64,000 bases of DNA from Craterostigma plantagineum. Lineage: Eukaryota > Streptophyta > Magnoliopsida > Lamiales > Linderniaceae. Of the stretch, positions 34,897-45,893 are shown piece after piece. Location of the stretch: NCBI GenBank assembly GCA_027422505.1, contig JAPQWV010000012.1:21178001-21242000 (forward strand), given 5' to 3'. The notes under the pieces were generated by a model, which saw nothing but the letters and a program-made list of their open reading frames with translations, had not been told where the DNA came from and made no database searches. Both the position numbers and the translations under genes were made by a program. Position 1 is the first letter of the stretch; each line of letters opens with the position of its first letter.

Positions 34897-35067
34897 GGGT
34901 AAATATGTGTTCAGGCCTGTTATGATATTTTCAACATGTTTCAGGCCTTTTGTAGTTTCATTTAGGCCCAAGGACCTATTTACTGAAAATGTTAGTTTGA
35001 AGGACCAATCACATTGTAAATGACAATTTTATCCTTCACATTTGCCGAATTTACACCCATGTGCCAT

Positions 35068-36030
35068 AGTCTCTTCCAAACGAAGAATGCACAAACCACG
35101 TTCAACGAATACCGGAATTTACGATCTAAAACCGGTTCAATCTCGACGTTAATGACCGAATAAGGTTAAATCGATGATAATTTTCCATGGGTGTCAATAA
35201 TCAATGAAAATTTTGAAGTTTACAATGGAATAATGTATTAAAAGTAATTCGAAAATCTCGTTGAAACAAGGGAAAATCTGGACTTTAATGACCGAATAAG
35301 GTGAAATTGATCGTGGGTCTTAATTTTCAATGAAAATATTGATGTTAATCGCGAAGAAATTTGACGCGGCCCATGATTGAAGCTTTTGCTAATAAAACGC
35401 TCGCTAAGTAACAATATATGCATTCTGGGTAACAATTTATGAATTATGGGTAACACTTTATGCACTCCTGGTTACGCTTTATGCATTCTGGGTAACAGTT
35501 CATGCATTCTGGGTAACAATTTATGCATTCTGGGTAACAATATGCATCCGTCTCTTCCAAACGATGAATGCACAAACCACGTTCAACGAAGACCAAAATT
35601 TACGATCTAAACCGGCTCAATCTCGACGTTAATGACCGAATAAGGTTAAATCGATGGTAATTTCCCATGGGTGTCAATAATCAATGAAAATTTTTGAAGT
35701 TTATAATGGAATAGTGTATTAAAAGTAATTCGAAAATCTCGTTGAAACAAGGGAAAATCTGGACTTTAATGAATAAATAAGGTGAAATTGATCGTGTGTC
35801 TTAATAATCAATGAAAACATTGATGTTAATCGCGAAGAAATTTGACGCGGCCCATGATTGAAGCTTTTGCTAATAAAACGCTCGCTAAGTAACAATTTAT
35901 GCATTCTGGGTAACAATTTATGCATTCCGAGTAACACTTTATGCATTCTGGGTAACAATTTATGCATTCTGAGTAATAGTTTATGCAGTCTGGGTAACAA
36001 TTTATGCATTCTGGGTAACACTATGCATTC
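35068..36030 (+). repeat. Tandem array 1, two units of about 481 bases
   Basis: Each unit opens with TCTCTTCCAAACGA and ends in a 20-base minisatellite (GTAACAATTTATGCATTCTG) repeated about six to eight times, at about 35407-35545 and 35888-36030. Open frames made of MHKLLPRMHK-type repeats are by-products of this minisatellite. Confidence 0.85.
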
Positions 36031-36534
36031 TGCATTGCTCAAAAATTGCAACCTGCACTATTTGGGGTATAACTTTCGATCTAGAATTCAAATGACCTTG
36101 ATTCAAGCTCCCTTGATTAGCCAAGTTAATTATGTATAACTTTTTACGTTATTTCTGATTCGAAATCCATTGACCTAAGAAATGTGCCTGAAAAAGATTT
36201 ACGGGTGCTTCGGGATGTTGTCCAAAAATGGCATTGCCTGAAAATGGCCACCTGCACCTTTTTTAGTATAACTTTCGATTTAGAATTCCAATGACTTTGA
36301 TTCAAATTCCTGTGATTATCCAACTTAATTGTGTATAACTTTTATTTTTAAGTTCTTTTCGCTAATACCAAATCGGTAACCCCCAAATTAATCGAAGAAA
36401 TCGAAGACGAGCAGCGACGACGATGATGTTACAATTTGGTGTTATGTGTATCTGATACTTATGTGTAGGATGTTTCTTTTGAACAAACTTCGCTTCTGTT
36501 GCTGAAAATGTATGTATGATTCTGGTAAAGCCCT

Positions 36535-37770
36535 ATGTTATTTACTAATTTCCTGCAGTAACAGTTTAACACTGATCAGAAACAATTAAAGAGAAGAAAA
36601 AAACTGAAAATGATATGTAGGTAACAAGAAAACACAACACGAGTAACAGAATACATAGTCAAAATAACAATTTAATATGTACTTAGTTTACTTTATGATT
36701 TTCAAATTTTATATTGCAAACACGCTACATTCACTAAAATATATGAATTTTACGAAGTTTTAGATTAAATATACTAGTTTAGGTTGTGATTTTCGTGGAT
36801 GTTATGTTGGAGTTGAAGAAGTTAGAGTATATAGTATGAAAAACAAGTACCACTCTTCTTCAAAGGATGATGATGCTTCTATGGAATTGATTCTACTTAC
36901 TCAAAACTCGTGGATATGAACTATTAGTTGTTTATTACAATCCAGATGGTCGACCTAACATAAATGATTCAACAAAATTAGTGACACCTTCAATTAATCT
37001 TAAACGTAAATCATATGCCGTTTACTGATTTCCTGCAGTAACCGTTTAACAATGATCAGTAACATATCAAGATGAGAAAAGAACAGAAATGTCTACTACG
37101 GTAACAAGGAGCTACAATACGAGTAACAGAAAACATAATCACAATAACAATTTCATATGTTACTAATTTAGGTTATGATTTTCCAATTTAATATTTTAAA
37201 AACGCTATATTCACTAAAATATATGAATTTGAGAAGTTTTAAACTAAAATATATTAGTTTAGGTTGTGATTTTCGTGGAGGTTATATTGGAGTTGAAGAA
37301 GTTGGAGTACATAGTATGGAAACAAGTACCACTCTTCTTCTAAGGATGATAATGCTTCTACGAAATTGATTCTACATACTCAAAACTTGTGGATATGAAC
37401 TATTATTGTTTATTACAATCCAGATGGTCGACCTAACATAAATGATTCAACAAAATTAATGACATCTTCAATTAATCTTAAACGTAAACCATATGTCATT
37501 TACTGATTTCCTGCAGTAACCGTTTAACAATGATCAGTAAAACACAAGACGAGGAAAGAACAGAAATGTATATTACGGTAACAAGGAGATACAATACGAG
37601 TAACAGAATACATAGTCACAATAACAATTTCATATATAACTAGTTTAGGTTATGATTTTCCAATTTTATACTGCAAACACGCTACATTCACTAGAATATA
37701 TCAATTTACGAATTTTTAGATAAAAATATATTAGTTTAGGTTATGATTTTAATCACACCCTAATTCACAA
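36535..37770 (+). repeat. Tandem array 2, about 2.5 units of 480 bases
   Basis: The marker TTTCCTGCAGTAAC recurs at about 36549, 37029 and 37508, and GGTTGTGATTTTCGTGGA at about 36783 and 37262. No conserved reading frame. Confidence 0.85.
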
Positions 37771-38089
37771 ACTATAATAATTCTGGTAACATATAAACAT
37801 ATAACTAGTAACAGTTTTACACATATCGGGTAACAGATAATCTATGCTTGATAAAATTTAGACTCCCGCCCAAAATTCATCTCATTCTGGTTTCCCGAAC
37901 GAAATTTCACCTACAATTTAGTAACAAATTTAGGCAACATTGTAATAGAAACGCATATACTAGTAACAGATCCTGATAATGTTCATTTAGTAACAGTTGT
38001 TCATCACCTCAATCGACGAACGTCTGGATCATTGCATTAACATCTGAATTTCTGCTTAATGTCGATCTTTCATACCACATGCGTTACAC

Positions 38090-38935
38090 CACTTACGGTT
38101 TGAGAGTTAACAATTGACATATAATTTCTAATATAATGGCATAGTAAAAATACCCAAATTATAGGGTCGATCGTACTCTCGCTTAAATGATGAACATCGG
38201 ACGAACGACCAAACAATGTGCCACATCGAGCTGCCCATACTATTGGCACTTCGAATTTATACATATTACATGCAATCGTTGCCAAAAACGACATTGATTT
38301 CATCTTATTTTCGCAAATTAGAACCACATACATGGTAACAATTAATTACAGTTTAACAACGATTTGGATGCACCTAGTAACGTTTTTGGTACTTCGAGTA
38401 ACAGATTTGAAATACCGAGTAGCAGTTTGACACAGTGAAAACATACCCAAATTATTGGGGTCGGTCGTATTTTCGCGAAATTTAAAGATGAAAATCGGAC
38501 GAACGAGCAAACAATGTGCCTCACCTAGCTTCCCATACTATGGGTACTTCGAATTTATACATATTAAATGTAATCGTTGCCATAAACGGCTTTGATTTCA
38601 TCTTATTTTCGCAAATTAGAACCCTACACATGGTAACAATTATCTATAGTTTAATAACGGTTTGATACGCCTAGTAACTGTTTTGATACTGCAAGTAACA
38701 GATTTCATACTCCGAGTAACAATTTTGACAGAGTCGAAATATACCCAAATAATTGGGGTCGGCCGTATTTTCGCGAAATTAAAAGATGAACGTTGGACGA
38801 ACAAGCAAACAATGTACCGCACCGGGCTGCCCATACTATGGGCACTTCGAATTTATAGATATTAGATGTAATCGTTGCCAAAAACGGCTTTGATTTCATC
38901 TTATTTTCGCAAATTAGAATCCTAAATAGAAAGAT
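38090..38935 (+). repeat. Tandem array 3, three units of about 297 bases
   Basis: Units share TACCCAAATTAT, GGTCG.CGTA.TTTCGC and CTTCGAATTTATACATATTA, starting near 38148, 38445 and 38744. Unrelated in sequence to arrays 1 and 2 except for GTAAC motifs between units. Confidence 0.85.
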
Positions 38936-39421
38936 AATTTCTTCATTACAATCTTACACCTTGCTTCGTCACTAGCACAATACATCCTACCTTACACGCC
39001 GAAATTGGCTAGTTAATGGGAATTCGAAATTTCGAGCTCGATTCACTGTAAAAACGAGATTCATAAAATAAACACACTGTCAATAACAATTTTCTGCATC
39101 ATAGTAATAGCTGAGGGATGGATATTAACAGTTCACCAGACCTTTGTAACAATATAATCTAACAGCATAACAGAAAGTCGCCGGAACACTTAGTTCAGTA
39201 TGTTAGGAAGGCTATTTTCGTCAATACATAGTATTAAGCCTTATCTCTGCAATTTTCGGAAAGTTGGTCCTTTAAACTAATAGGATTTCTGACAGGGACT
39301 GACCCATTTACAAACTTACTGACTAGGGACTGACTAGAAATTTCCCCATAAAAGAAAGGGAAAAGGCGAAGGCGTGGTACTTTCATTGTCGCTAATTTAT
39401 ACTCATTTCCTCATTATATAT

Positions 39422-39824
39422 TGTCAAATTCAAGCCAAGGCAATTCAGCTACGAGCTCAGCTAAAGGTCTGATGGTTCGAAACTTACTTAATAAAGAAGC
39501 TGAAGAGGAAGAAGACTGGAACGCTTTCTTGAGAGCGGGTAATTTTTGAATCAGACGAGACTTATGAAGTCGTCAACACTGATGGCGTTATTATTAAAAA
39601 GGAAGTGAAGCGTTTGTTAGTATTTGGCGCCAATATAAATAACATGTATTTTCGGTACAAAATTATTCATTCGTTTTCTTCTGTGAATGTGTTCTTGAGT
39701 GCGTGAGGAATTTTCACTCTCTGTAAATTGCAAAGAACAAATCAATAAGAAATCTTGCTCCGTGGATGTAGGATCGAGTATCCGAACCACGTAAAACCGT
39801 GTTCTCAATCTCTTCAATTTCTTA
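39422..39824 (+). repeat. 5' LTR of copia 2
   Basis: Starts TGTCAAATTCAAGCC and ends TCAATTTCTTA; the primer-binding site follows at once. It contains CTCCGTGGATGTAGG and CGAACCACGTAAAA, common in plant copia LTRs. Confidence 0.85.
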
Positions 39825-39836
39825 TGGTATCAGAGC
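39825..39836 (+). other. Primer-binding site of copia 2 (tRNA-Met)
   Basis: TGGTATCAGAGC directly abuts the LTR end. Confidence 0.9.
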
Positions 39837-40015
39837 GAATTATTGCTTCGTCGAGCTGCGAATTACTAGTTTCTTGATCGAGTCAGACATTGAAGAAGAT
39901 TCGATCGCGCCACCATCGCCCTCTCCGCCCCTCGCTCCGGCGACAACAGATAGCTCCACCATACTTCTGTTACTTGAGCAATCCATATTTCTTGAACGCC
40001 GGGGATACTGGCTAA

Positions 40016-40936
40016 TTGTTGGTTCATGAACCATTGACGGGCGACAATTATGCCACATGGGGCAGGGCGATGTTAGTTGCCCTAATTGGTCGAAATAAAG
40101 AGGAGTTTGTGAATGGGGACATTGTGTTAGCCATCGCGGCTGATCAAGCAACCATTGCTGCTTGGAAGCAGAACAATAATATTATGATATCTTGGATTCT
40201 CAACTCAATGTCGAAAGAGATATCAGCCAGCATTCTGTATAATTCGACAGCACGAGATGTGTGGGTTGACCTGCAAGAAAGATTTGGACAAACGAAAAAC
40301 CCTGGGATTTTTCAGATCAAGAAAGAGTTGATAAATCTTACTCAAGGAACACTCAGTGTGGCTGCATATTTTACTAGACTCAAGACCCTGTTGGACGAGC
40401 TGATGAACTACAAGCCGGTTGGCCAATGCACATGTGGTGGATTGAACGAGTTAAGGACCTATCAGAATGAAGAATATGTCATGATGGTCTTGATGGTATT
40501 GAATGAATGCACAAGTGAGGGGCCGGATCCTTCTTATGGATCCCCTGCCCTTGATTAATAGGGTGTTTTCTTTGCTGGTGCAAGAGGAGAGACATAGTTC
40601 TATGATCCCTGGACATACACGAGTTGGGGAAGAACATCACAGTAGCATGGCCATGCTTGCAGCAAGAGGTGAGCAAGAATCTGTTAGGAAATTTTTCAGC
40701 AGTTCCAAGAAGGATTCAAACAGGGCTGTTTGTACCCACTGTAACAAGAAAAGGCATACCTCAGAGACCTGCTATCAACTCCATGGCTATCCTCCAAGCT
40801 TCAGACAAGGGGGAATGCTTGTCACAGAGGTAATCAATTGTCAGCACAAACAATGGCATGGGCTGCACAGCATACTCATGGGCCTAATTCTCCACCCACA
40901 GCAGTGGCAGACACCATGGTTCACCTACAACTGAAT
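40016..40936 (+). pseudogene. gag: copia 2 gag
   Basis: Reads VHEPLTGDNYATWGRAMLVA, ISWILNSMSKEISASILY and a UBN2-type core (QERFGQTKNPGIFQIKKELI). After a stop near 40556 it carries on in other frames to a CCHC-like finger CTHCNKKRHTSETC, in which the usual glycine is arginine. The true start probably lies upstream, where stops now intervene. Confidence 0.8.
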
Positions 40937-41034
40937 CCCTTTCAGCTACAAAATTTGAAGATTCTGCTCAATCAGCAAGGTGGAAGTCTGCAACAAAGCA
41001 ACTCAGACATGACACAGCCGAATGAAAAAATAGC

Positions 41035-44000
41035 ATGTACTTGCGTTTTTTCAATTTGCCTGTAGTGATTGACTTAAGGTGTTGGCTTTTAGATTCAGGT
41101 GCTACAAGGCACGTGTGTGGCAATGTTGATTTACTAAATGATCTGCATAACATAGAAGTGACTAAGGTTATCCTGCCTGACAATTCCATCATAAATGTGA
41201 ACACAGCAGGGACTTTTAGATCAAATCAGTTCATTGAGCTGACTGATGTCTTGTATGTTCCTCAATTCCATTTCAATCTCATCTCAGTAAGTTGCTTGGC
41301 TAGAAACAGTGCTTGTAGGTTTTTTTTCGAGACTAGTGAATTTTTTATACATGATCTTTCACATCGAGTGATTGGCAAGGGTTATTAAATAGCAAGGCTA
41401 TATTTGTTCAGGGCAAACCATGTTTCTAATTCTGTTTTCTTGAATAGTCTGTCTAGTGATCTATGGCATCGTAGGCTAGGACATCCTTCAGATAAGATCA
41501 GGAATGTTCTTAACATCATTGAAACATTCAGGTCAAGATGTTCACAGTTATTGTAAGATCTGCCCTATGGGAAAGCAAAAGAGAAATGTATTTCCTAATG
41601 ATAATAAAATCGACCATGTTTGATCTTATACACTGTTAAACGTGGGGACCTTTCAATGTACCATCTCATTTGGGGCATCAATACTTTGTAACAATTGTAG
41701 ATGATTATTCAAGATACACTTGGATCTTTTTAGTTAGACACAAGTCTGATGTGATTGATGTGATTCCCTTTTTCTTAGCCTTAGTTGAGACACGGAGTGT
41801 AAAGTCAAAACCATTAGAACAGATTATGCAAAGGAATTCAACCTATCTAGCTTGTATAAAACAAAGGGCATTATACATCATTGTTCTTGTGTACAAACAC
41901 CACAACAGAATTATGCGGTTGAAAGGAAACATCAGCACCTGCTGAATGTAGCTCGAAATTTGTATTTTCAGTCTAAGATTCCAATAGAGTACTGGTCCGA
42001 GTGTGTCCTAACTGCAGCCTATGTCATTAATAGGACTCCTTCAGCCTCTATAGGAAATAGATGTCCTTCCCAGCTGTTATTTCAGCAACCAGGTAAATAT
42101 GATTATCTTCGAGATTTTGGCTGCTTGTGTTTCTGTTCCACTCTTAGTGCATGTAGGAAGAAGTTTGACCCACGTTCTAAGGTGTGTGCCTTCATTGGGT
42201 ACCCGAATTGGGTCAAAGGATACAAGGTGCTTGACTTAGTCACAAGAGAAGTTATAGTGTCCAGAGATGTCAAGTTCATAGAGACAAAATTTCCTTTACA
42301 GAACCAGTCTGCCTACCACCACGCCTATGTAGATCCATTCCCTTCACATATACTGCCTGAACCTTATGTCTCGAATGATGGGATGAATCAAGGCATGCTT
42401 CCCCACAACCAATTCAATCAGAAAGTCCTGAACATCCAACCTCTTCATCAACAGAAAATTTACCAGCAAATGATGCAACCTTGCACCAAGAGGTGTTGCC
42501 TAATTTTGATGCACACAGGTCCATTAGAGGAGGGCCCAGGAATTGAAACAGAGGCAGGGAACCAGGAACATGAGACACTCAGAAGGTCTGGGAGGCAGTC
42601 AAAAGGCCATGTACCTGAATGACTTCCATTGCAACAGCTTGAGGGACAGGAAAGTTCTATTTCCTATTATTAGTGTTCTTACCTACCAGAACTTCTCTAG
42701 TCAGTTCCAAGCCTTCATCAATGCTGTTAGCTTGGCAGAGGAACCCCAAATTTCATTCAAGCTTCGAAGTCAGAGAAATGGTTGCATGCAATGCATGATG
42801 AACTACAAGCACTAGAAGATAATGCTACATGGTTTACAGTTCCTCTACCTGCAGGGAAGAAAACAATAGGCAATCGATGGGTTTATAAACTCAAATTCAA
42901 TTCAGCTGGAGAGATTGAAAAGCTTAAAGCAAGACTAGTGGCAAAGGGGTATGATCAGAGAGAGTGTATAGATTATATTGATAACTTTGCCCCCGTAGCC
43001 AAGCCAAATACCATTAAGATAATACTCTCCGTAGCAGCCAAGTTGAAGTGGAATTCTAATGCAGATGGATGTTAACAATGCTTCCCTCAATGGGGAGCTC
43101 ACGGAGGAGGTCTACATGGACCTGCCACAAGGCTTTCATACCAAATATCAAAAGGATAAGCCTGAGTGAATGGTTTGTAGACTACACAGGTCACTTTATG
43201 AGTTTAAACAGTCTTCGAGGCAGTGGAACATCAAGTTCACAGATGCAGTTAAGGCCTATGGCTTCATGCAGACAGAGTGGTCACACTCTGTTTCTGAGGG
43301 GAATGAAGATCAATTAGTGGTATTGTTGGTTTATGTGGACGACATAATTCTGGTTGGGCCTTCACTCGAGCAGATTCAACAAGCCAAGACCTTTCCGACC
43401 AACTGTTTCAAGGTGAAAGACTTAGGTGAGCTGAGGTTCTTCCTTGGTATAGAAGTTGCTAGGCCTGAGACAGGCGTGTACCTTTCACAAAGACAATATA
43501 CTTTGCAGTTGTAAGAAAACACAGGGTACATGAATGCCAAGCCATTATCCAAACCAATGAACCCCAGTCAGAAACTCACGTCAGGAGATGGTGACTTACT
43601 ATCTGATCATTTTCTATACAGAAGGTTGGTGGGTCTATTGTTCTACCTACCTTTACAAGGCGTGACATATCTTATGCAGTTCACAAGCTGAGTCAATTCA
43701 TGTCAACTCCCAGAACCTATCATTTGATGGCTGCATATCATCTATTAAGGTATCTTAAAGGCAGTCCAGGACAAGGGCTGCTCATGTCTTCAGATCAGAA
43801 CCTCTCCCTTCGAGCTTTTTCAGATGCGGATTGGGCTGCGCGCAGAGATACTAGGAAGTTAGTAACAGGGTATTGCACGTTCTTGGGAGATTCACTAATT
43901 ATCTGGAAAGCAAAGAAGCAAGCGACCGTGTCAAGACCTCCATACATGCTGAATACAGGGCCTTAGGCGCAGCTGTGAGCGAGGTTCTATTGATCAGACA

Positions 44001-44130
44001 CTTGCTAGAAGAACTGAATTTGGACAAGTTAGATGCACCAGTGGTCTACTGCGACAATCTGTCGGCTTTAAGACTTGCTTCAAATCCAAAATTTCCGGAA
44101 AGATCGAAGCATATTTAGATTGATTGTCAC
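41035..44130 (+). pseudogene. pol: copia 2 pol: protease, integrase, RT, RNase H
   Basis: Protease WLLDSGATRHVCGN (about 41084). Pre-integrase LWHRRLGHPSDKI (about 41460). Integrase MGHQYFVTIVDDYSRYTWIF, then [35 protein letters not shown] and [38 protein letters not shown] and catalytic LLVYVDDIILVG (about 43330). RNase H FSDADWAARRDTRKLVTGYC, then EYRALGAAVSEVL and VVYCDNLSALRLA. Frame changes near 41640, 41840, 42620, 43070, 43515 and 43950 inactivate it. Confidence 0.85.
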
Positions 44131-44291
44131 TTCATACGACATCATGTCTTGAATGGCTCGATGAAACTTCTCCCTGTCCGAAATGAGTACCAATTAGCTG
44201 ATATGTTTACTAAAGCCCTCACTGGACCACAACTTCAACATCTCATGCTTAAGATTCCATCATAGACTTATGCCGTCCATCTTGCGGGGGA

Positions 44292-44683
44292 TGTTAAAAT
44301 CAAGCCAAGGCAATTCAGCTACGAGCTCAGCAGGGGTGATGGTTAGAAACTTAATAAAGAAGCTGAAGAGGAAGAAGCGTGGAACGCTTTCTTGAGCGCG
44401 GGTAATTTTTGAATCAGACGAGACTTATGAAGTCGTCAACACTGATGATGTTTTTATTTGGAGCGAAGGGTTCGTTATCTTTGGTGCCAATATAAATAAG
44501 ATGTATTTTCGATACAGAATTATTCATTCGTTTTCTTCTGTGAATGTGTTCTTGAGTGCGTGAGGAATTTTCACTCTCTGTAAATTGTAAAGATCGAATC
44601 AATAAGAAATCTTGCTCCGTGGACGTAGGATCAATTGTATCCGAACCACGTAAAATCATGTTCTCAATCTCTTCAATTTCTTA
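44292..44683 (+). repeat. 3' LTR of copia 2
   Basis: Same sequence as the 5' LTR with small deletions. It is preceded by the polypurine-like TTGCGGGGGA. Confidence 0.85.
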
Positions 44684-44688
44684 TATAT

Positions 44689-44925
44689 GTAAGTGGAGTT
44701 CTAACAACTGAACCCTGTGAATTTTTCAAAAGTGCATTGCTAAAACTCAAGAATTCCCAACATTGTTCTCAACGGCATTCTCTTCAGTTTTAAACTTCAA
44801 GAGTCGAAGACCATTCTACCTTGTATACATGATTAAGAAAATAAATAAAATCTTCGACACATATAAGATGGTAGAACTCCTTTAGAAAACACACATATAC
44901 ACACACATATATACATATCTATTAT
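44689..44925 (+). pseudogene. GPX duplicate: leader and first exon relic
   Basis: GGAGTTCTAACAAC and CGGCATTCTCTTCAGTTT align with 49391-49476 of the intact gene. Both methionine codons of the intact start (ATG TCC TCA ATG) are changed here (TTG and ACG). The rest of exon 1 is not recognisable and the region ends at a 585-base insertion. Confidence 0.8.
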
Positions 44926-45510
44926 TGTTGAGATTTCGGCCGCCTTAGGTTCGCAATCCACACTTCTATCAAATTTGTGTGTGAATTGATCCAAGAAACA
45001 CGTTCTTGAAGTTGATCGAATAGAAACCGGTTGTAAACGAAAACCAGAAAATAACAAAGACTTACGTGGTTCGACCCAACTTTGGTCTACGTCCACGGAC
45101 CAATCAGAGCTTATTTTACTAATCGCGAAGAAGGGTTTACAAGAATCACATACGCTCTACAACTTTCTAGTTTACACCTCACAGAGATTCGCTCTCTATC
45201 GAAAGTTACAGGCCCTCAAAGTCACTCACTCGAAACTGAAGTTTTGATATTTATAGCAGAATGTCTCAGCTGTGTGCATCAACGGGATTGTACCAGCAGC
45301 TTCTGAATTTGTACAGTACGCGACTAGCTCAACTAATAAAAGCGTTTCAGCGATTTCTACTTTGAATCTCAGCCATCAGATCTTATCTTCGCGCCACCAT
45401 CAATGGGCACATCTTCATGGCATACATGCACTCACACACTTGCGCATGCACATGTACATAAGATCATACTAGTGTTTTTTACCCGTGCATCATTCCACTG
45501 GCAATATAAA
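44926..45510 (-). repeat. LTR-like insertion in the GPX relic
   Basis: Flanked by the 9-base direct repeat atctattat (44917-44925 and 45511-45519). It starts TGTTGAGATTTCGG and contains the minus-strand form of the CCGTGGACGTAG...CGAACCACGTAAG motif found in plant LTRs. The right end (GCAATATAAA) is not LTR-like, and ACTAGTG...CCCGTGCAT nearby resembles a decayed Helitron end, so this may be composite. Confidence 0.45.
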
Positions 45511-45639
45511 ATCTATTATGTGTGAAGGTGGATAAAATTATTGTCAAGTTTATGAGATAGTTGGTAATTTTTAATGTTTTTTATATTTGTTTTTTCCTAT
45601 GATTTATCACAATTATTGGACATGTGTCTAACATTCTAA

Positions 45640-45893
45640 GCAGCCTACATTTGTATAAATATATAAGATATCTCCTTCACATATTTTGACGATCATTCGA
45701 GCGGTTCGCGACGTCTAATTTGATATAACTTTTGTTGGGTTGATGCAGGAGGATTTGAGAAGCTTATTGCAGCGCTATAAGTAGACGGCAATTGAACGAC
45801 TAAAGTGAGACGATTTTACTTGTAATATTAATTATAATAATTGTAATAAACAGTTATCTCACTACTCAGACATTACCAGCTATATAAGGTCGT
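45640..45893 (+). pseudogene. GPX duplicate: last exon and 3' UTR relic
   Basis: TTGATGCAG followed by GAGGATTTGAGAAGCTTATTGC matches the last acceptor and exon of the intact gene (51339-51376), then CAGTTATCTCACTACTCAGA matches its 3' UTR. Exons 2-5 are missing. A solo LTR splits the 3' UTR at 45893; it resumes at 47994. Confidence 0.85.

Larger units (their letters stand above)
34897..39347. mobile_element. Mutator-like non-autonomous element built of tandem arrays
   Basis: The left end begins GGGTAAATATGTGTTCAGGCC; the right end, reversed, reads GGGGAAATTTCTAGTCAGTCC, and partial similarity continues for about 100 bases (TTAGTTTGAAGGACCAA). A perfect 9-base duplication, ataaaagaa, flanks it (34888-34896 and 39348-39356), as for Mutator-like elements. 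No transposase is present. The inside is made of three different tandem arrays (separate entries), all sprinkled with GTAACA. Confidence 0.75.
39422..44683 (+). mobile_element. Ty1/copia retrotransposon 2, complete ends, defective genes
   Basis: LTRs at 39422-39824 and 44292-44683 flank a copia-ordered gag-pol. A 5-base target duplication, tatat, lies at 39417-39421 and 44684-44688. The LTRs start TGT and appear to end CTTA rather than CA; the duplication supports this boundary. The element interrupts the duplicated peroxidase promoter. Confidence 0.9.

Noticed and set aside
35400..36030. CRISPR-like array or a Met-His-Lys repeat protein
   Set aside because: The 20-base units are contiguous without unique spacers, and the frames are by-products of a minisatellite within a transposon.
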